A stretch of 40,024 bases of DNA from Candidatus Methylomirabilis oxygeniifera (lineage in GTDB: Bacteria; Methylomirabilota; Methylomirabilia; Methylomirabilales; Methylomirabilaceae): NCBI GenBank assembly GCA_016190285.1, contig JACPQW010000039.1:1-40024 (forward strand), given 5' to 3'. This document shows, in pieces, positions 10,563 to 19,739 of the stretch. The position numbers were made by a program, and so were the translations under genes. Below the pieces are notes generated by a model. The model worked only from the letters and a program-made list of their open reading frames with translations, made no database searches and was not told the origin of the DNA. Position 1 is the first letter of the stretch. Each line of letters opens with the position of its first letter.

Positions 10563-11303
10563 TCAGGAAGCCGGGACCTTGGCCGCTTCTTTCGGAAGCA
10601 GGCGGTGCTTTTGGAAGTGAATCTTCGAGATTTCGATCTTTGCCCCTTGGGCGACGAAGATCACACGGGACTCAGGAAGCCAAAACCTTTCCACCTCGAT
10701 GTACTCATCAGTAAAGACGGTGCTTTTCCCAAGCACACCCTTTTCGTCGAACTGGAAGACGGCCACCTGCCTGGGCAAGAAGCCATGAAGTGTCTGGACG
10801 TACTCTAAGACATTGAGGCTCAGCCATCCTTTTTCGGTCTTCTGGTTGACCTGGAGAATCTGTCGATCCTTGATGCGGTACGTCGATGAGAAACGGTCGC
10901 CTTTCTTCACCAGGCGTCCCAGCGGATGCTGATCCTCGGAACCAAAGGCAACCGGCGCCTCTTCGTGCTTGTGTGTTTCCGTTTTCAGTCGATGGTTAAC
11001 GAGCGACTTCAGGATCCCCCCGACCCACTCTGCCGCCTCGCGGTCTTGAAGCGTAACCTCCACCTTTCCGGATGGCAGGACCGTCAGTTCGCCGCCCGAC
11101 CTTTTTCCATCATGATCTACATCGAGTGTCGCCTCAAAGCCCGGGAAGCGGTCCCATACGACGACGCGCCGGCGGGCCTCTTCCAGGAGCGCACGGGCCT
11201 CAGGATCGTCGCGAATCTCCTCGGCTTTCAGGGGATCACCTGCAAAGGCGAGAAGAAGAACGGTGAAAAACAGGCTTTGGATCCAGCGTGACCGTCTCGT
11301 CAT
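10563..11303 (-). CDS. secreted DUF3386-like protein
   Basis: Signal peptide MTRRSRWIQSLFFTVLLLAFAGDPLKA followed by DPEARALLEEARRRVVVWDRFPGFEATLDVDHDG; SD AAGGAGGAAGG. Confidence 0.6.
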   Translation of the reverse strand: MTRRSRWIQSLFFTVLLLAFAGDPLKAEEIRDDPEARALLEEARRRVVVWDRFPGFEATLDVDHDGKRSGGELTVLPSGKVEVTLQDREAAEWVGGILKSLVNHRLKTETHKHEEAPVAFGSEDQHPLGRLVKKGDRFSSTYRIKDRQILQVNQKTEKGWLSLNVLEYVQTLHGFLPRQVAVFQFDEKGVLGKSTVFTDEYIEVERFWLPESRVIFVAQGAKIEISKIHFQKHRLLPKEAAKVPAS

Positions 11304-11479
11304 AGGTTCCTTCCTCCTTGTCAACAAAGAAACAATAAAGGGCTCAGGTGAAGTGTAGGCCAGGCGAGAAGCTGCGTCAAGCCGTCCTCAGCCGCTCGCG
11401 GTGATTTGCAGGACAACACCAGCAGAAGGATTCTTCGACCGCTGAGATCCTCTGGTGTTGACATAACGCCTTCACCTGA

Positions 11480-12523
11480 TCACCCCGGATGCGGGATGGG
11501 GCGGCCACTTCGAACAACCGCCAAGGCTGCCAAGCCGGCAACCACCACGGCCAGCTCTCGTATCCGTCTGACAACACTGAAAGAGAGCGCTACCTCCGCC
11601 GTTAACCCCACGGCCAGGAAGACGGCCACATTGCCCCCCTCCTCCACGCCGATGGCGCCAGGAACCAGGAAACCGGCGGCCTTGATGGCCGAGCTGAAGC
11701 CCTCGATAACCACGGCTGTCGTCAAGGAGATCGGAAGCCCGAGCAGCCAGAGGATCAGGTAGACCTCCAGGATCCCGACCAGAGACGCCATCAGGTGAAA
11801 GAGATACGACAGGGTGAGGCGCGGGCGGTGGGTCGTGTAGAACGCGGCAATGGCTTCATCCAGCCCCTGAGCGGCCTCTGCCCCCCGATGCCACGTAAAG
11901 CCCAGGCGGTTGAGCATCATCAGGGATCGACTGCAGAGCCCGCGTCGCTGCGCCATGATAAATCCTCCGATCGTCAACACCCCCAGCAGCGCCAGGCCCA
12001 CCATTCCACTCAGAAAGGAAGATCCTGCCGGTAAGAGCAGAGGGGAGAAAACGATGCCAAGCAGGAGCACGCATACCTGGGCCAGAAGCGACGTCGTCTT
12101 ATCGATGACCACCGAGGCTGCGCCTTCTTCTATGGATACCCACGGGCGGAGGAGATAGACCTTGACCGGTTCACCCCCCAGGGTGGCGGTGAGGCTCATC
12201 ATATTGAAGGCTTTACCCGCCAGGCGAACAGGTAAAAGAGTAGAAGCGGGTAGAAGGCGTCCTCGAAAGGCGTATCGCCATCCGAAGGTATCCAGAATCG
12301 TGGTAAGCCCGCACGGGAAAAGAAGGAGCAACAGTCCCCAGGAGAGGGATCGCACCTGATAGAGGACCGGGCGCAAGTCAATCCTGGCGAGGAGCACTCC
12401 CAAGAGCACGAGACCCAGGAGCAGGAGAAGACTACGGATCCGACCCACTTTTTTATCCCTTCCGTTTACGGTTGTACCCATTGCCGCCTTACCGTCATCG
12501 GTGCCTGCAGCGCGTGGAGGCAT
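11480..12523 (-). CDS. flippase-like YbhN/lysylphosphatidylglycerol synthase TM-domain protein
   Basis: Multi-TM protein with FNMMSLTATLGGEPVKVYLL and AAGFLVPGAIGVEEGG motifs. Confidence 0.85.
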   Translation of the reverse strand: MPPRAAGTDDGKAAMGTTVNGRDKKVGRIRSLLLLLGLVLLGVLLARIDLRPVLYQVRSLSWGLLLLLFPCGLTTILDTFGWRYAFRGRLLPASTLLPVRLAGKAFNMMSLTATLGGEPVKVYLLRPWVSIEEGAASVVIDKTTSLLAQVCVLLLGIVFSPLLLPAGSSFLSGMVGLALLGVLTIGGFIMAQRRGLCSRSLMMLNRLGFTWHRGAEAAQGLDEAIAAFYTTHRPRLTLSYLFHLMASLVGILEVYLILWLLGLPISLTTAVVIEGFSSAIKAAGFLVPGAIGVEEGGNVAVFLAVGLTAEVALSFSVVRRIRELAVVVAGLAALAVVRSGRPIPHPG

Positions 12524-12871
12524 GCTCCCTTTGGTGTTGATCGGGTATACCCCATCGAAACACCTAACACTAATATACTACCCGGTCGTCCCGTGATACA
12601 TGATACGCCGTCCATAGTTCCCGGTCGATCATGCTTTTGTCATACCAGCGAGCGTTGCCCATGTATGATCACTCGACTTTCGATACAGAGGGGTATGTTG
12701 AATTTGAATAATGAGTCTGCTAAGCTAGGAGCAATAAAGGCGGGGCGCGTTGCAGCCAAACCCGGGAAGGTTCTACTAAACGCTCCCGCATTTACCGTGT
12801 CGTAATAAAGGTGCATATCTGGGTTTGCCAACGGGAAACGGAGTCAGGTCACACCATCGCAGGGGGATATA

Positions 12872-14356
12872 ATGCGTAATGGACGGTTTCACACCAGGAC
12901 CTTAATCGCCGTTGCAGCGTCCTGTTTGATTCTTGGGGTGCTGATTACGGCCTCCTTGAATTTGGTCCCGCTCACAAAGGCCACGACGGCTCAAGTCTGG
13001 ACCGAAAAAGCAGAGAGCGGGCTGTTTAGTTCGAGCCAAATCTCAGACGGGAAGCTTTGGGTCAAACTGGCAAAGGAGTTGACCCCCGCTGTGGTGAATA
13101 TCAGCACCACCCAGGTGGTCAAAAGGGGCATCCAGTCACGGGGCCCTTTCAGCGAAGATGACCCTTTCAACGAGTTCTTCAAACGGTTCTTCGGCGACCA
13201 GCCGAGGCAGTTCAAGGCAACCAGTCTGGGGTCCGGATTCATTATCAACAAAGACGGCTACATCCTGACGAATAACCACGTGGTCGAAAATGCGACGGAC
13301 ATCACCGTCAAGCTGGGTGATAGTCGAGAGTTCAAGGCGAAGGTGATCGGGAGGGATCCGAAGACTGATATCGCCCTCATCAAAATCGAGGCCTCCAACC
13401 TCCCGGTGATCCCGCTTGGCAACTCGGACAAGTTGGAAGTCGGCGAGCCGGTCATGGCGATCGGTAATCCGTTCGGTCTCAATCAGACGGTCACCACCGG
13501 CATCGTCAGCGCCAAGGGCCGGTTTATCGGCGAAGGCCCATATGACAACTTCATCCAGACCGATGCGTCTATCAATCGAGGTAACAGCGGCGGACCGCTG
13601 ATCAACACGAACGGCGAGGCGGTGGGAATCAACACCGCGATCTTCAGCCCAACGGGCGGTTCGATCGGGATCGGTTTCGCGATTCCCATCGATATGACGA
13701 AAGAGGTCCTGCCCCAGTTGAAGGAGCGTGGGCAGGTGACCCGCGGATGGCTTGGCGTAGCGATTCAGCCGATTACCCCGGACCTCGGTAAGAAATTCTC
13801 CCTCAAGCAGGCAAATGGCGCCCTGGTGTCGGATGTGATGGAGGGATCACCGGCCGAACACGCCGGGGTCAAGCAGGGGGACGTCATCGTAGAGTTTGAC
13901 GGTAAAAAAATCAAGTCCTCCACCGATCTGCCGCATATGGTAGCCAGTACGCCGGTAGGAAAAGAGGTCCCCATGAAGGTTGTCCGCGACGGGGCCGAAG
14001 TCACGCTGCAGGTCAAGGTTGGGGAGCTTAAAGAGGAGCAAGTGGCGGCCATGACGTCGACTTCTCCGAAAACGAAGCTGGGGATCGATATTCAGGAGCT
14101 CACGCCGGCACTCGCACGTAAGTTTGGATTAAAGGGCGAAAAAGGGGTCGTGATCACAGAGGTTGAACCCGATAGCCCGGGCGACTCGGTCGGGTTGCAA
14201 CCCGGAGATCTGATCCTGGAGATTAACCGTGTCAGGGTGACAACAGTGAACCAGGTCAGGCGTGTCCTGGAGAAAACCAAGCCGGATGAACCGACACTTC
14301 TTCTGGTCAAGCGAGACGGTGGAACGCGGTATGTAGTGATCGGGTCGGAAGGGTAG
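12872..14356 (+). CDS. DegP/HtrA family periplasmic serine protease with two PDZ domains
   Basis: TNNHVV, DPKTDIALIKIEA, GNSGGPL catalytic motifs; two PDZ repeats; N-terminal membrane/signal segment. Confidence 0.95.
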   Translation: MRNGRFHTRTLIAVAASCLILGVLITASLNLVPLTKATTAQVWTEKAESGLFSSSQISDGKLWVKLAKELTPAVVNISTTQVVKRGIQSRGPFSEDDPFNEFFKRFFGDQPRQFKATSLGSGFIINKDGYILTNNHVVENATDITVKLGDSREFKAKVIGRDPKTDIALIKIEASNLPVIPLGNSDKLEVGEPVMAIGNPFGLNQTVTTGIVSAKGRFIGEGPYDNFIQTDASINRGNSGGPLINTNGEAVGINTAIFSPTGGSIGIGFAIPIDMTKEVLPQLKERGQVTRGWLGVAIQPITPDLGKKFSLKQANGALVSDVMEGSPAEHAGVKQGDVIVEFDGKKIKSSTDLPHMVASTPVGKEVPMKVVRDGAEVTLQVKVGELKEEQVAAMTSTSPKTKLGIDIQELTPALARKFGLKGEKGVVITEVEPDSPGDSVGLQPGDLILEINRVRVTTVNQVRRVLEKTKPDEPTLLLVKRDGGTRYVVIGSEG

Positions 14357-14407
14357 GCGTATCGGGCTTCTGTGCTATCTGGTGGGCAGGCCCTCTGACA
14401 TCGCTCA

Positions 14408-14449
14408 GGGCAGGCTTTCGCAGGGAGGAGAGCCTGCCCTTCTATTTTT
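14408..14449 (+). terminator. rho-independent terminator downstream of HtrA gene
   Basis: Inverted repeat GGGCAGGCT...AGCCTGCCC followed by TTCTATTTTT. Confidence 0.7.
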
Positions 14450-14497
14450 GGTGACATCCTAGTAGCCACTTAGGTAGATAGACTGTAGGAACGCGCC

Positions 14498-14600
14498 ATG
14501 CGAGACCATACCAAACTCAGAGCGTTTGAACTGGCCGACGAAGTGCGCCTTGATTCGGTCCGTGCGCAACGACTAACAGCCTACAGCCTAAACACCTGAG
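14498..14600 (+). pseudogene. truncated four-helix-bundle (23S rRNA IVS-type) protein gene
   Basis: MRDHTKLRAFELADEVRLDSVRAQRLTAYSLNT*: the N-terminus matches the conserved MRDxxKLRAFELADEL start of the family, then degenerates. Confidence 0.5.
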
Positions 14601-14629
14601 TAGTTAAGCATCCTGAAGTCGAGGCGGTT

Positions 14630-15271
14630 ATGAGCCTCCGCGTGAACGAAATCTTCTACAGTATCCAGGGAGAATCGACCTATGCCGGTCGGCCCTGTGT
14701 CTTTGTTCGCCTGACCGGGTGTAATCTTCGGTGCCGGTGGTGCGATACGACATATGCGTTCCACGAGGGCGAACAACGCTCGATCGAGCAGGTGCTGGAA
14801 CAGGTGCGAGGCTATAAGTGCCCGTTGGTCGAGATTACCGGGGGGGAGCCGCTGTTGCAGGGAGAGGTGTATCCTCTGATTCATCGCTTGCTCCTTGAGG
14901 GGTACGAAGTCCTGATCGAAACAGGGGGAAGCCTCAGCATCGATCGCCTCGACCCCAGGGTGGTCAAGATCCTGGACCTCAAGGCTCCTGGAAGTGAGAT
15001 GGACCCTCACAACAATCTTGAGAACCTCCAGCATCTCGACAGGAAGGATCAGATCAAATTTGTCGTGGCGGATCGTCGTGACTACGAGTGGGCCAGACGA
15101 GTGACGGCGGAGCATGCCCTGGCCGAAAAGGCCCACATCCTCTTCTCGCCGGTTCTCGGCGAACTCCATCCGAGGGAGCTGGCTGAATGGATCTTGACGG
15201 ACCGACTGAATGTCAGGCTTCAGATTCAGCTTCATAAGTATTTGTGGGATCCGAACCGGCGGGGGGTGTAG
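14630..15271 (+). CDS. queE: 7-carboxy-7-deazaguanine synthase
   Basis: [37 protein letters not shown] radical SAM CxxxCxxC; adjacent to queC. Confidence 0.93.
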   Translation: MSLRVNEIFYSIQGESTYAGRPCVFVRLTGCNLRCRWCDTTYAFHEGEQRSIEQVLEQVRGYKCPLVEITGGEPLLQGEVYPLIHRLLLEGYEVLIETGGSLSIDRLDPRVVKILDLKAPGSEMDPHNNLENLQHLDRKDQIKFVVADRRDYEWARRVTAEHALAEKAHILFSPVLGELHPRELAEWILTDRLNVRLQIQLHKYLWDPNRRGV

Positions 15272-15993
15272 TGAACCCGTCTGCGTGCAGCGCACAGGCA
15301 GGCAAGCCTGCCGTGGTCCTGTTGAGCGGCGGGATCGACTCCGCAACGGCGGCCGCGTTGGCAAAGGCCAAGGGGTATCAGCTTCATGCCCTGACCTGTC
15401 GCTACGGCCAGCGTCACGCGCGCGAGGTGGAAAGCGCGAAGCGGATCGCAGTGGCCCTCGGCGCGTCGCAGCACCTGATCCTTGAACTTGATCTTCGCCG
15501 GATCGGAGGTTCGGCGCTGACTGCTGAAATCCCGGTGCCGAAGGGTCGCGAGATGAAAGAGATCGGCTCCGGTATCCCCATTACATACGTTCCCGCCCGC
15601 AATACCATCTTTCTCTCCTATGCGCTGGCCTGGGCCGAGGTGATCGGTTCGGAAGATATCGTGCTCGGGGTGAACGCCATCGACTACAGCGGGTATCCGG
15701 ATTGTCGGCCTGAATATATCGCGGCCTTCGAGCAGATGGCGAATCTGGCGACCCGCGCCGGCGCTGAAGGCAGATCCGCGCTCACCATTTACACTCCGCT
15801 GATCCACCTGTCCAAGGCCGAGATCATACGCCAGGGCGCTGCCCTTGGGATCGATTTTCGGCTTACCTGGAGCTGTTACGACCCGACCCCGGATGGACGG
15901 CCCTGCCGCGCCTGCGACAGTTGTATGCTAAGGGAGAAAGGCTTCGCCGAAGCCGGCATCCCCGACCCCGGCCTTGGAGCGGCGAAGGGCTAG
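15271..15993 (+). CDS. queC: 7-cyano-7-deazaguanine synthase
   Basis: [23 protein letters not shown]-loop and C-terminal zinc cysteines [23 protein letters not shown] start overlaps queE TAG by 1 nt. Confidence 0.92.
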   Translation: MNPSACSAQAGKPAVVLLSGGIDSATAAALAKAKGYQLHALTCRYGQRHAREVESAKRIAVALGASQHLILELDLRRIGGSALTAEIPVPKGREMKEIGSGIPITYVPARNTIFLSYALAWAEVIGSEDIVLGVNAIDYSGYPDCRPEYIAAFEQMANLATRAGAEGRSALTIYTPLIHLSKAEIIRQGAALGIDFRLTWSCYDPTPDGRPCRACDSCMLREKGFAEAGIPDPGLGAAKG

Positions 15994-16035
15994 GATGAGC
16001 CGGACACACGTGTGACCCATGAAGGAGGAACGACC

Positions 16036-16548
16036 ATGAGCGACGATGTGAACGCCGCAGGTAAACACGGTATGACAGCCTTGATGAGAGCGGCTCAGGA
16101 CGGCTCTCCCAAGGCCGTGCAGGCGCTGATTGCGGCGGGCGCGAATGTGAACGCCAGAGATGAATATGGCTGGACGGCCTTGATGAGAGCGTCTCTAAGA
16201 GGCCATCTCGAGGTCGTACAAGCGCTGATTGCGGCGGGCGCGTGGGTACACGTCAAATCCGACGCGGGCTGGACGGCCTTGATGAGAGCGTCCCTGGCCG
16301 GCCATCTCGAGGTCGTACAAGCGCTGCTTGCGCAGGGCGTGGATGTGAACGCCACGCAGGATAATGGCGCAACGGCCTTGCTGTGGGCGTCTCAGGAAGG
16401 CCATTGCGAGGTCGTACAAGCGCTGCTCGCGGCGGGCGCGGATGTGCACGCCAAAACCAACAATGGCATCACGGCCTTGAAGATCGCGTTTAATAGGAGC
16501 GAGAACGAGGTCGTACGGCTCCTCAAGGAAGCCGGGGCAACGGAATAG
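16036..16548 (+). CDS. ankyrin repeat protein
   Basis: Consecutive 33-aa ankyrin repeats ([25 protein letters not shown]); SD GAAGGAGG upstream of ATG 16036. Confidence 0.92.
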   Translation: MSDDVNAAGKHGMTALMRAAQDGSPKAVQALIAAGANVNARDEYGWTALMRASLRGHLEVVQALIAAGAWVHVKSDAGWTALMRASLAGHLEVVQALLAQGVDVNATQDNGATALLWASQEGHCEVVQALLAAGADVHAKTNNGITALKIAFNRSENEVVRLLKEAGATE

Positions 16549-16578
16549 CCCCCAAGAAAGATTGCCAATATCCCACGC

Positions 16579-16609
16579 AAGGGCTTACGACAACGCGTCG
16601 TAGGCCCTT
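16579..16609 (+). terminator. hairpin after the ankyrin gene, possible terminator
   Basis: 13-bp stem (one G-T) AAGGGCTTACGAC / GTCGTAGGCCCTT with 5-nt loop, weakly T-rich tail GTTGTCTG. Confidence 0.45.
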
Positions 16610-16627
16610 GTTGTCTGTGCTAACAGA

Positions 16628-17020
16628 CCGCAACACCATCTTTCTCTCCTGTGCGCTGGCCTGGGCGGAGGTGATCGATTCGGAAGATATCGTGCTCGGG
16701 GTGAACGCCATCGACTACAGCGGGTATCCCGATTGTCGTCCTGAGTATATTGCGGCCTTCGAGCACATGGCGAATCTGGCGACGCGGGCCAGCGTAGAAG
16801 ACAGATCCACACTCACCATTCACATTCCGCTGATCCCCACTTGTCCAAGGCCGAGATCATCCGGCAAGGCGCTGCCCTTGGGGTCGATTTCCATCTCACC
16901 TGGAGCTGCTACGACCCAACCCCGGACGGACGGCCCTGTCGCGCCTGCGACAGTTGCATGCTGAGGAAGAAAGGCTTTGGCGAAGCCGGCATCCCCGACC
17001 CCGGTCCTATTGCCTTGTAA
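16628..17020 (+). pseudogene. partial, frameshifted second copy of the queC 3' half
   Basis: Closely matches 15598-15993 ([53 protein letters not shown]...); +2 nt (CC) shift near 16835; similarity continues in the shifted frame to TAA 17018. Confidence 0.9.
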
Positions 17021-17311
17021 GGTGCCTGATGTTCACCATCCGGCTTTCGGCAAGCAATGTCTTCGCACCCCGCACATCCCCTGTAGGACCTGCCCCGACA
17101 ACTACCTACCTGAGCGTCTGACACAAAAAACAGACGCGTGCTGATACCTCTTCGCTCGGTGAGATGCTAGCGTTGCTCTTAGCAACGAGGGCGACACATT
17201 CACGGGGCGCTTCTGAAAGTCGGGGGGGTGCCGGAAGAGCCCATTCTTTAAATTCTCACAACACATTCCTATCACGCTCTGCATCCCGTGGTCGAAGAAT
17301 GGAGATCTGGG

Positions 17312-17962
17312 ATGACCCCTTATCGCGTGATCGTGGCTGCCGATCACAGTTTGTTCCGCAGCGGTCTGAGAAGCCTTCTGGAAAAGGACCCGGCTATTCA
17401 CATCGTCGAGGAGACGGGGAACGGCCTTGAACTCCTCAGCCTTTTGGAAAGGGTGACCACCGATCTGGTGATCCTCGACATCTCGCTGCCCGGTCTGCGG
17501 GGCATCGAAGCGATCCACGAAATCCAAAAAGGCTTTCCCGGCGTGGGAGTATTGGTCCTCACCATGCATAATGAGAGAGCATTCCTCCAGCAGGCCCTCG
17601 CGGCCGGCGCGCAGGGGTACCTGCTTAAAGACAACACCGCCGCGGATCTCTTTTCTGCCATCGAGAGAATCAGACAAGGGAACATTTACATCTCCCAAGC
17701 TCTTTCTGAGGGGATGGACCCTGAATGTATAACGGCCCTCCAATCGGATTCGCGGCCCTTCGCTCAGCCGGAGCGATTGACGATCCGCGAGAAAGAGGTG
17801 TTGAAACTGATTGTGGAAGGGAAAACAAGCAAGGAGATCGGCAACCTGCTCTTTATCAGCTTTCGCACGGTGAATCGCCACCGGTCCAGTATCATGCGGA
17901 AGCTGCACGTCAACAAGAATACCGACCTCGTGAAATACGCCATCCAGCACGGCTATATTTAA
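17312..17962 (+). CDS. NarL/FixJ-type LuxR-family response regulator
   Basis: Receiver (VILDISLPGLRGIEAI...LLKD) plus LTIREKEVLKLIVEGKTSKEIGNLLFISFRTVNRHRSSIMRKL HTH. Confidence 0.93.
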   Translation: MTPYRVIVAADHSLFRSGLRSLLEKDPAIHIVEETGNGLELLSLLERVTTDLVILDISLPGLRGIEAIHEIQKGFPGVGVLVLTMHNERAFLQQALAAGAQGYLLKDNTAADLFSAIERIRQGNIYISQALSEGMDPECITALQSDSRPFAQPERLTIREKEVLKLIVEGKTSKEIGNLLFISFRTVNRHRSSIMRKLHVNKNTDLVKYAIQHGYI

Positions 17963-18128
17963 GCGCTGCCCCGTAACCCGGTTCACGGTACCTGGGATAT
18001 TTCCCTCCCGAGTTGACAAATGGATATTTATATTCATGGCATTCTGCACACTCAACGCTTATGGTCACAATAGGAGAGGCAATGTCAAAGTGAGTTGACC
18101 TGTGCGAAGTAGACTCCCGATCATGCGA

Positions 18129-18480
18129 TCACGCAACCTGACGCTTTTGTATGCGCATCTTCCCACTGAGTTCCTTGTGCAATATATGGCGCAACAGTGG
18201 AAGGGCGAGGACACTTTTGAGCCAGTCAAGCCGCAGCGTGATGTCGGGAAGGGCTGCGACACACCCTCTCCGTTTCTACTCAACACTCCGCCACCGATCG
18301 ACCGTGTCGGTGCGCTGTTCGATAAATGCGCTGACGGATTCAAGACAATTGGTCGTCTTCAGGCTCATGCCCAGGGCCGAGCAGACGCCAAGGCGGTGGA
18401 GCGTGAGTGGCGCCTCGAACCCCTCACCGGGACTTGCCGCCGTCGATCCGCTCAGCATTCGGGTTGCCCTCTTCATGAAG
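18129..18480 (-). pseudogene. IS256/mutator-type transposase C-terminal remnant with in-frame stop
   Basis: Minus strand reads ...TLHRLGVCSALGMSLKTTNCLESVSAFIEQRTDTVDRWRSVE*KRRGCVAALPDITLRLDWLKSVLALPLLRHILHKEL, the IS256 C-terminal pattern, interrupted by TAG at 18276-18278. Confidence 0.75.
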
Positions 18481-18578
18481 CGACTCCTTTGTGTGCGGGG
18501 TACTCGGTTAGCGGTGCTGACCGCCCTACCATCAGGGAGTCGCGTCGCTTGTTCAACTAAGAATGGCACACCTTCCAC

Positions 18579-18628
18579 AAAGAGGGCCGTCTCTTGTTTA
18601 GTGAAAAGAGACGGCCCTCTTTTTTCTA
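18579..18628 (+). terminator. strong rho-independent terminator
   Basis: Perfect 17-bp stem AAAGAGGGCCGTCTCTT / AAGAGACGGCCCTCTTT, 10-nt loop, then a T-tract. Confidence 0.8.
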
Positions 18629-18805
18629 CGGGTGACCCGCGAGACCTTTGGGGCTCTTATCCCAAACATGGCCGGGAATGCCATGCTCCGAAGGTCACTG
18701 GTTGGCGGAACGAGGGAGCGGTGCACTCCGCGTATCACCGGCTGACAATGAAGCACGGCGGAATTGCCAGTCTGAGTTGGACCGCTTGTTGGCAAACATC
18801 CCCAA

Positions 18806-19105
18806 TCAATGGACCTCGGCGTACACCTTGACCTCTCTCTCAAGACGGTTACCCAGCTCATCCTCCTCGACATCAAGGTCATACTGAACCTGGAGCCCAA
18901 TCCAGAACTCAGGTGATGTGCCAAAATAGCGGGCCAAACGCAGAGCCGTATTGGCCGTCACACCCCGCTTGCCCAAGATGATCTCGTTGATGCGGCGTGG
19001 GTCAACCCCAATATCGAGCGCCAGCCGATGCTGACTGAGACCCAGCAGTTTGAGGAACTCCTCCTGCAGGACTTCTCCGGGGTGGATCGGTGCCATCTTC
19101 TGTTT
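18806..19105 (-). CDS. higA: HigA family antitoxin (XRE HTH)
   Basis: MAPIHPGEVLQEEFLKLLGLSQHRLALDIGVDPRRINEIILGKRGVTANTALRLARYFGTSPEFWIGLQ. Confidence 0.9.
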   Translation of the reverse strand, partial: KQKMAPIHPGEVLQEEFLKLLGLSQHRLALDIGVDPRRINEIILGKRGVTANTALRLARYFGTSPEFWIGLQVQYDLDVEEDELGNRLEREVKVYAEVH

Positions 19106-19123
19106 TACCATCCGATGCAACTC

Positions 19124-19403
19124 CTAATGATAGTCTGTGATCTCCACCTCAAAGGCATCGCTCCCTCGCCAGACGAAACAAATCCGCCATTGATCATTGA
19201 TACGAATCGAAGCTGCCCCGTACGATTGCCCTTGAGCTTTTCCAAATGATTCCCGGAAGGGCCAGAAGATCTGGTAACGAACGCGCGTTGTTCAGCATCC
19301 TCAGCTTCCGCAAGGCCGTCCGTTGAATGTCTTGCTGGAACTTCTTCGAATAAAGACGCTCATACACCTTCTCGGTCTCTTTGTCCTTGAAGGACTTGAT
19401 CAT
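19124..19403 (-). pseudogene. higB: HigB/RelE toxin gene disrupted by two apparent single-base deletions
   Basis: MIKSFKDKETEKVYERLYSKKFQQDIQRTALRKLRML... in one frame, (N)HLEKLKGNRTG in a second, ASIRINDQWRICFVWRGSDAFEVEITDYH* in a third. Confidence 0.85.
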
Positions 19404-19577
19404 GATAAGGAAATATAGCGACTCTCGCTAGGCGTCAAGCACTATACGGGGATGTCACTCTGGGCAGCACGCTGTAGATTACCACCACGAATCTGCACTA
19501 TCCATCCCACAATTAGGGCTACCGTGGATAGACGGGCTGTGAGCGATGAAAAAGCAATGATGGGGGTAAGCGGAAAT

Positions 19578-19600
19578 TGGTGACCCGTCGCGGACTCGAA
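19578..19600. repeat. degenerate tRNA-Lys 3'-end copy (possible old att site)
   Basis: TGGTGACCCGTCGCGGACTCGAA differs from the 23-bp att repeat by 3 central bases. Confidence 0.45.
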
Positions 19601-19739
19601 TCAAGTATTTGGCACTCCAGAACCTCGATTTGACCATCCCCTTCTCAGGAAGGGTGGCGGTCTGATGGAGCAATTTCGCCTTAATGCAGTAAGGTCAGAC
19701 GCTCGCCTATTCTAGCGCAGTGCGTTACTTGGTTTATTG

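Noticed and set aside
12640-12870. Small ORFs and possible regulatory RNA upstream of the HtrA gene
   Set aside because: ORFs on both strands lack SD or motifs and no convincing structure or promoter consensus was found.
15232-15807. 191-aa minus-strand ORF
   Set aside because: Antisense to queC; its similarity to the ORF at 16620-16823 only reflects the queC duplication.
16036-16548. Tandem repeats considered as a CRISPR-like array
   Set aside because: Repeats are in-frame ~99-nt ankyrin modules without short palindromic repeats or unique spacers; no cas genes in the window.
17114-17187. Small inverted repeats GCGTCTG/CAGACGC and CGTTGCT-CTT-AGCAACG
   Set aside because: Only 7-bp stems in a gap, no T-tract or known motif; chance not excluded.
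17102-18055. 317-aa minus-strand ORF
   Set aside because: Antisense to the LuxR regulator; no independent motif.
18151-18831. 226-aa plus-strand ORF
   Set aside because: Antisense to the IS256-like transposase remnant, runs through a terminator hairpin and into antisense of higA; low-complexity composition.
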